Shown here in pieces: positions 32,955-36,297 of a DNA stretch of 36,297 nucleotides (position 1 is its first letter; each line of letters starts with the position of its first letter). The stretch is taken from positions 1 through 36,297 of the forward strand of contig JABEUV010000277.1 in the NCBI GenBank assembly GCA_013044195.1, given 5' to 3'. Under the pieces are notes generated by a model, which made no database searches, was not told the DNA's origin, and saw only the letters and a list, made by a program, of their open reading frames with translations. The translations under genes were made by a program, and so were the position numbers. The stretch is from Elusimicrobiota bacterium. GTDB lineage: Bacteria > Elusimicrobiota > Elusimicrobia > UBA1565 > UBA9628.

Positions 32955-34087
32955 GCGGAAGCCTGGGCCGTCTGCTGGTGGTCGACGATGAGGAACTGGT
33001 GCGCGCGCTTTGCACGAGGACGCTCACGGCCATGGGCGTCGACGTGGAGTCCGCGTGCAGCGCCAAAGAGGCCTGGGAGCGTCTGCGCGAAAAGGAATTC
33101 GACTGCGTGCTGACCGACATCTCCATGCCGGGAGCCATGGACGGCGCGGCCCTGACCGAGGAGGTCCGCGGGCGCTTTCCCGCGACGGACATGCTGATCA
33201 TGACCGGCCACCCGACCGTGCAGACCGCCGTCTCCACGTTGAAGTTGGGCGCACGGGATTATTTGACGAAGCCTTTCAAGCCGCTGGCCTTGGAGTCCGC
33301 GGTCGCGCGCTGCTTCGAGCGCAGACGCCTATCCGCCGAGCTGAATCGCGAAAAGGCGCTGCGTCAGGAGTTGGAAGCGGCGTACGCCGAGCTTCAGAAA
33401 GTGGAACGCGCGAAGAATACCTTCATCTCCATCTTGAACCACGAACTGCGCACGCCCTTGGCCATCGCCATCTCGGCCGTGGAACTGCTGGACGACGCGT
33501 GCGATCCGGCGCGGGCGCGGGAAGTCGTGAAAATGGCGAAAGCCGGCTTGGCGCGCGAGAAGGAAGTGATCGAAGACCTGTTGATGTTCTCCGGTCTGAC
33601 GTCCGGCGAGCTGCAAGTCCAGTCTCTGCCCGTCCATCCGGAGGAACTGATCGGCTCACTGGTCGAGAACTACAGGTCCGTTTGGGAGGCCAAGCAGCTG
33701 CGCATGCACGTCGTCTTTGAGAAGGCGCCGCCGCCCGTCCAGGGGGACCGCGCGCTGCTTCAGACAGCCTTCAAGCACCTGATTCTCAACGCCATCCATT
33801 TCAATATGAAGGGCGGAGAAATACACATTGAAGGAAAGACCGGCGAGGGGGTTTGCGAACTTCTCTTCGCGGACACCGGGATAGGAATCGCCCCGGACCA
33901 GCAGGCGCTGATCTTTGACCGCTTCTACCAGGTCGCCGAACACATGACCCGGAAGGTCGGCGGCTTGGGCCTGGGCTTGGCCATCGTGCGGCGGATCGTC
34001 GAGGCTCATGGAGGGCTTGTCACGGTCCGCGCCCGGCGCGGCGGCGGCAGCGAGTTCCTGGTCCGTCTCCCGCTTTCCCGGCCCTGA
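32951..34087 (+). CDS. receiver-histidine kinase fusion protein
   Basis: A 378-residue protein with the reverse order to a normal hybrid kinase. An N-terminal receiver domain (LLVVDDEE, phosphorylation site in TDISMPG near residue 57, LTKPFKP) is joined by a coiled coil (about 130-155) to a kinase core. That core has the His in ILNHELRTPLA near 165, DTGIGI, and GGLGLGLAIV. It likely receives phosphate from the neighbouring hybrid kinase and then autophosphorylates or dephosphorylates. It starts at GTG overlapping that gene. No output domain. Confidence 0.92.
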   Translation: MSGSLGRLLVVDDEELVRALCTRTLTAMGVDVESACSAKEAWERLREKEFDCVLTDISMPGAMDGAALTEEVRGRFPATDMLIMTGHPTVQTAVSTLKLGARDYLTKPFKPLALESAVARCFERRRLSAELNREKALRQELEAAYAELQKVERAKNTFISILNHELRTPLAIAISAVELLDDACDPARAREVVKMAKAGLAREKEVIEDLLMFSGLTSGELQVQSLPVHPEELIGSLVENYRSVWEAKQLRMHVVFEKAPPPVQGDRALLQTAFKHLILNAIHFNMKGGEIHIEGKTGEGVCELLFADTGIGIAPDQQALIFDRFYQVAEHMTRKVGGLGLGLAIVRRIVEAHGGLVTVRARRGGGSEFLVRLPLSRP

Positions 34088-34176
34088 TGCGTCGGTCGCC
34101 ACCGCAAGTTAGGCGCCTCTTAAGCGTCCGCTCAGCGCGCGGGCGCTATGCTGAAGGCGTCGGGCCGGATTACGAC

Positions 34177-34184
34177 AAGGGAGG
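34177..34184 (+). promoter_or_regulatory. Shine-Dalgarno deciding the lone receiver start
   Basis: AAGGGAGG ends 7 nt before the ATG at 34192. The frame is open from 34087, but that extension is Arg-rich and outside the receiver fold, so 34192 is the start. Confidence 0.65.
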
Positions 34185-34191
34185 CGCTGGC

Positions 34192-34614
34192 ATGGCCATG
34201 AAATGGGTATTGATCGTCGACGACGACCCCGCGATCTTGATGCTGCTATCCACCGTGTTGGAGCATCCTGAACTCAGGATCACCACGGCCGAGGACGCTC
34301 TGCAGGCCTTCATCCAGGCGCGGGACCTCAAGCCCCTGCTGATCATTTCCGACATCATGATGCCGGGCTACGGGGACGGAACCACCACCCTCAAGCGCCT
34401 GCGCGAAGACCCACGCGTCCCCGTCTGTCCGATCATCTTCATCACCGCCATGGACCCGGCGCAGGCGCGCCCGCTGCTGCCGTCGAACGATCCGACCATC
34501 GGCCTGATGCAGAAGCCCGTCGATCTGCACCGTCTGCGCGACTACGTCTGGAAACTGGCGGGCCTCTCCGCGCCCGCGGCGAGCGCCGTTGGCACGACGG
34601 CCACGGCTGCTTAA
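34192..34614 (+). CDS. single-domain response regulator
   Basis: A 140-residue lone receiver domain. Acidic pocket residues are in VLIVDDDPAIL, the phosphorylation Asp is in ISDIMMPGYG, the Thr-like position is FITAMD, and the switch Lys is in MQKPVDLHRL. The C-terminal tail is short and Ala-rich, with no DNA-binding or enzymatic domain, as in CheY- or Spo0F-type proteins. It is the third gene of the cluster and probably the shared phosphate carrier of the two kinases. It converges on the antitoxin gene; the two stops share bases at 34611-34614. Confidence 0.92.
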   Translation: MAMKWVLIVDDDPAILMLLSTVLEHPELRITTAEDALQAFIQARDLKPLLIISDIMMPGYGDGTTTLKRLREDPRVPVCPIIFITAMDPAQARPLLPSNDPTIGLMQKPVDLHRLRDYVWKLAGLSAPAASAVGTTATAA

Positions 34615-34994
34615 TAGTTGCGGCGCCCTTTTCTCTTACGACCCGCGCGCGCCGGTGCGTCTTTTACTTGGGACGCCGCCTCGCGCTTTTCTGACCCCGC
34701 GCTCGCATGAAGCTCTAAAACCAGTTCGCAGCTCAGCGCCCGCGCGATCTTATGCAGGGTGGTGACCGTCAAATTCTGGTCCGCGCCTTCAATGCGCGAA
34801 ACGACCGACTGAGTGGTGCCGATGGCCTTGGCCAATTGTCCCTGAGTAAGTCCCGCCCGATCCCGCGCCCGAACAATCTGAAGCGACACCCTCATGTCCA
34901 AGTCGGCCTTTTCATACAAAGCCTTCCAACTTGGATCCTTTTGCGATTGCGCGAACACTTCCTCAAGCGGAACGCTGGGTGAATATTTCCTCAT
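34611..34994 (-). CDS. XRE-family antitoxin (HigA-like)
   Basis: A 127-residue helix-turn-helix protein. The XRE domain is at about residues 35-90: VSLQIVRARDRAGLTQGQLAKAIG, TTQSVVSRIEG, LTVTTLHKIARALS. The N-terminal part (PLEEVFAQSQKDPSWKALYEKADLDM) is typical of antitoxins paired with RelE/HigB-like toxins, and the C-terminal tail is basic (RAGRKRKGRRNY). I choose the ATG at 34994, which overlaps the toxin stop (ATGA) and has GGGAGG upstream; a TTG at 35006 is the alternative. It should neutralise the toxin and repress the shared promoter. Confidence 0.88.
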   Translation of the reverse strand: MRKYSPSVPLEEVFAQSQKDPSWKALYEKADLDMRVSLQIVRARDRAGLTQGQLAKAIGTTQSVVSRIEGADQNLTVTTLHKIARALSCELVLELHASAGSEKREAASQVKDAPARAGRKRKGRRNY

Positions 34995-35356
34995 GATGCC
35001 TCCCAACCGCGCTTATCAATCCAATCCGACGCCGCCGCACGAGCCCGCTCGATCTCTTCCTCCGGGACCCGCTTCGACTTCTTCAAGAACGCGTTCGTGA
35101 CAATGACGACTTCGTTGCGAAACGCGAACAAAAACCGATGCTGATGGCCGACGATCGACACCCGCAGTTCCCATATCCCGTCGCGCAGATACTTGGCGTA
35201 ATCCCGCGGCAAATTCGGACCCTGCTTCGACAACTCCACGAACCAGCGCGACGCCTTGACCCGATGATGGACATCCATCCCGCGCGCATAATCGCAAGCC
35301 TGACACCGGCCCGCGGACGTTCGGTAAAAGATAATCCGAAAACGAGCCGCACTCAT
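34991..35356 (-). CDS. RelE/HigB-like toxin (Gp49-like family)
   Basis: A 121-residue probable mRNA interferase. FRIIFYRTSAGRC matches the start of the phage-derived Gp49-like/HigB family. GIWELRVSIVGHQHRFLFAFRNEVVIVTNAFLKKSKRVPEEEIERAR gives the core strands and the basic KKSKRVP motif that family members use in RNA cleavage or ribosome binding. Toxin first and antitoxin second is the HigBA order. A perfect palindrome overlaps its promoter. A -10 box TATACT abuts the ATG, so either initiation is unusual or another start is used. Confidence 0.87.
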   Translation of the reverse strand: MSAARFRIIFYRTSAGRCQACDYARGMDVHHRVKASRWFVELSKQGPNLPRDYAKYLRDGIWELRVSIVGHQHRFLFAFRNEVVIVTNAFLKKSKRVPEEEIERARAAASDWIDKRGWEAS

Positions 35357-35358
35357 AG

Positions 35359-35386
35359 TATAGCGTATACGCTATATATGTCAAGG
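35359..35386 (-). promoter_or_regulatory. toxin-antitoxin promoter and palindromic operator
   Basis: On the minus strand TTGACA, a 16-bp spacer and TATACT lie directly before the toxin ATG. The spacer and -10 contain the perfect 18-bp palindrome TATAGCGTATACGCTATA (35359-35376). A palindrome lying on the promoter is the expected autoregulatory site for the antitoxin. Confidence 0.7.
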
Positions 35387-35532
35387 GGGCTTGAGAAGCG
35401 CATATATACATACGATTCTGCCGCCCAAATTGTTCCATCCAGGATGTCCCTCGGGCCGCCGCCATGATATTCCCGCTTGAAAAATCCCGTTTTCGCTCGA
35501 AGACGCTATCCTACACTGGCCACCGCCCGCTG

Positions 35533-35895
35533 TTAGACGGCACTTCGCGCATTCTTTTGGGCCTCATTGACTGCAGCTCCAAAAGGAGGCGATTTAACAC
35601 GCCCAAACCACGAGAAGTCGGCGACGAGAGGGCCGCGGGCTTGGCCGATCCGCAGAGCTCTCAGTCGTATGCTCGAATTTTTGAGTATCTGCAGAGAGGC
35701 GACTCCATGGACCGCACGTTCCTTTCCACTTCTGTTTTCCCGAAAAAAGAATATGTAGGAATCCGGCTGGGAAAGTAGCCAGTAATCCGGATCGAATTCG
35801 TCGATCTTCGCGCTCACCAGAGACGCGACATCCTCGTCGATCCCATCAGGAATGAGGAGCGCCACGATACTGAATTCTTCTTTTCTCGCTGCCAT
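35533..35895 (-). CDS. hypothetical protein, 120 residues
   Basis: An unrecognised cytoplasmic protein with a credible composition: FSIVALLIPDGIDEDVASLV, YWLLSQPDSYIFFF, VHGVASLQILKNSSIRLRALRIG, and the C-terminal LVADFSWFGRVKSPPFGAAVNEAQ. The end faintly recalls nucleotide-cyclase tails (RIGxAxG, GxAVNxA), but the metal-binding residues of such enzymes are not evident. AT content is higher than in the left part of the window. An overlapping plus-strand frame (35464-35778) looks less protein-like. No Shine-Dalgarno sequence is seen. It lies in the accessory right end next to the toxin-antitoxin pair. Confidence 0.5.
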   Translation of the reverse strand: MAARKEEFSIVALLIPDGIDEDVASLVSAKIDEFDPDYWLLSQPDSYIFFFRENRSGKERAVHGVASLQILKNSSIRLRALRIGQARGPLVADFSWFGRVKSPPFGAAVNEAQKNARSAV

Positions 35896-36297
35896 TGCTT
35901 ATCCGGACGTCTAACGTTTGGCCAAACGGCTGCGGCTATGAGGATTTCCGCTACTTGGCCGCCGAAACGATAAGAGTGCGATAGTCAAATGCCTCCCCTC
36001 CTACGCATAACTTTAAATTCAACTGATCGGCATAATTCGGTGCGACGCATCGGCCATTGGTAGAAATCTGACGCCGGTATCCTACATGGACCCGGTTTTC
36101 AGAAACCTCCTTTCAAACCGTGCTTGCAGGTTTCCCGCACACGGCTTAACGATAGTCTTCATCGGACAGCGTGCACAGCATTTGGATATCGAATCGTTGG
36201 CCGCGTCCCGAAGGCTGTGGAAATTGTCGTAGCCTTTGGTTGGTGTCCTGATTCTAGTCGATTCGTTTCTCCGTTTTCATCTCAATCCACGGCCAAG
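35896..36297. other. 402-bp stretch without a recognisable gene
   Basis: No credible coding frame crosses this stretch on either strand. It is less GC-rich than the rest. It holds the 14-bp palindrome CGTTTGGCCAAACG (35915-35928) and the hairpin at 36117-36149. A minus-strand frame after a stop near the right edge reads about 60 residues (KGYDNFHSLRDAAN, then ARFERRFLKTGSM) and could be the decayed end of a mobile-element gene; I do not call it. Confidence 0.5.
36117..36149 (-). other. hairpin resembling a group II intron-associated stem-loop
   Basis: On the minus strand AGCCGTGTGCGGGAAACC pairs with CTGCAAGCACGGTTT through CCGTG/CACGG and GC-rich inner pairs around a GAAA-type loop, followed by GAAAGGAGG. 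This shape and wording recall the AGCCGT...ACGGTT stem-loop found upstream of group II intron reverse transcriptases. No reverse transcriptase gene is visible downstream, so it may be a remnant or unrelated. Confidence 0.3.

Noticed and set aside
35464-35778. 104-residue plus-strand frame at the right end
   Set aside because: It overlaps the minus-strand 120-residue frame, which has a better hydrophobic pattern; no promoter or ribosome binding site. A low-confidence alternative.
36180-36297. Transposase C terminus on the minus strand at the right edge
   Set aside because: KGYDNFHSLRDAAN loosely recalls transposase C-terminal wording, but a stop codon interrupts the frame and the window ends too soon to judge.

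Overview
This is a gene-dense, GC-rich bacterial chromosome segment. It holds 39 supportable protein genes and no rRNA, tRNA or CRISPR array. No marker gene fixes the taxon. The combination of a Gram-positive-style pyruvate dehydrogenase cluster, lipoproteins with clear lipoboxes, a di-haem peroxidase, an epsilonproteobacterial-style long 6-pyruvoyl-tetrahydropterin-synthase homologue and a secreted C39-like protein suggests a diderm environmental lineage. Elusimicrobiota is my best guess, held with low confidence.

Left part (1-5.7 kb): a sensor histidine kinase faces a divergent operon of a Yip1-like membrane protein, a pteridine-reductase-like SDR and a small lipoprotein. Convergent to it is a folB-queD pair, giving a small pterin-metabolism neighbourhood. 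A second SDR and a 55-residue ribbon-helix-helix protein follow. Middle left (5.8-13.7 kb): one operon, trxB-lipA-pdhA-pdhB-pdhC-lpdA-lipB, encodes a complete pyruvate dehydrogenase complex, both lipoylation enzymes and a thioredoxin reductase. Copies of a short palindromic repeat lie just before and just after it, and a third copy sits at the left edge of the window. From 13.8 to 19.3 kb come a secreted phospholipase-D-family protein, an organophosphate:phosphate antiporter-type MFS transporter with a coupled HAD hydrolase, and a secreted C39-like papain-fold protein with a coupled lipoprotein.

Middle right (19.2-25.1 kb, minus strand): a tightly overlapped seven-gene operon encodes an aldehyde dehydrogenase, two crotonases, a PaaA-like diiron protein, a membrane protein, a 3-hydroxyacyl-CoA dehydrogenase and a small protein. 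It looks like a phenylacetyl-CoA-type pathway without the usual PaaBCDE partners. Divergent from it is a di-haem cytochrome c peroxidase with a strong sigma70-type promoter and a PerR/Fur-like operator. Then come a hypothetical gene, a hotdog thioesterase, and an aminotransferase-ABC transporter-HAD operon. From 31.0 to 34.6 kb there is a three-gene signalling cluster (PAS-PAS-kinase-receiver, receiver-kinase, lone receiver) with no output domain.

Right end (34.6-36.3 kb): base composition falls and the content turns accessory. A toxin-first HigBA/RelE-like toxin-antitoxin pair has a perfect 18-bp palindromic operator. It is followed by an unrecognised small gene and about 400 bp without a gene that contains a hairpin resembling those near group II introns.

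Two translation habits run through the window. Most first genes of transcription units have a TANNNT box ending 6-7 nt before the start codon, which predicts leaderless mRNAs. Most downstream genes begin at ATGA or GTGA stop-start overlaps. Shine-Dalgarno sequences are used at only a minority of starts.
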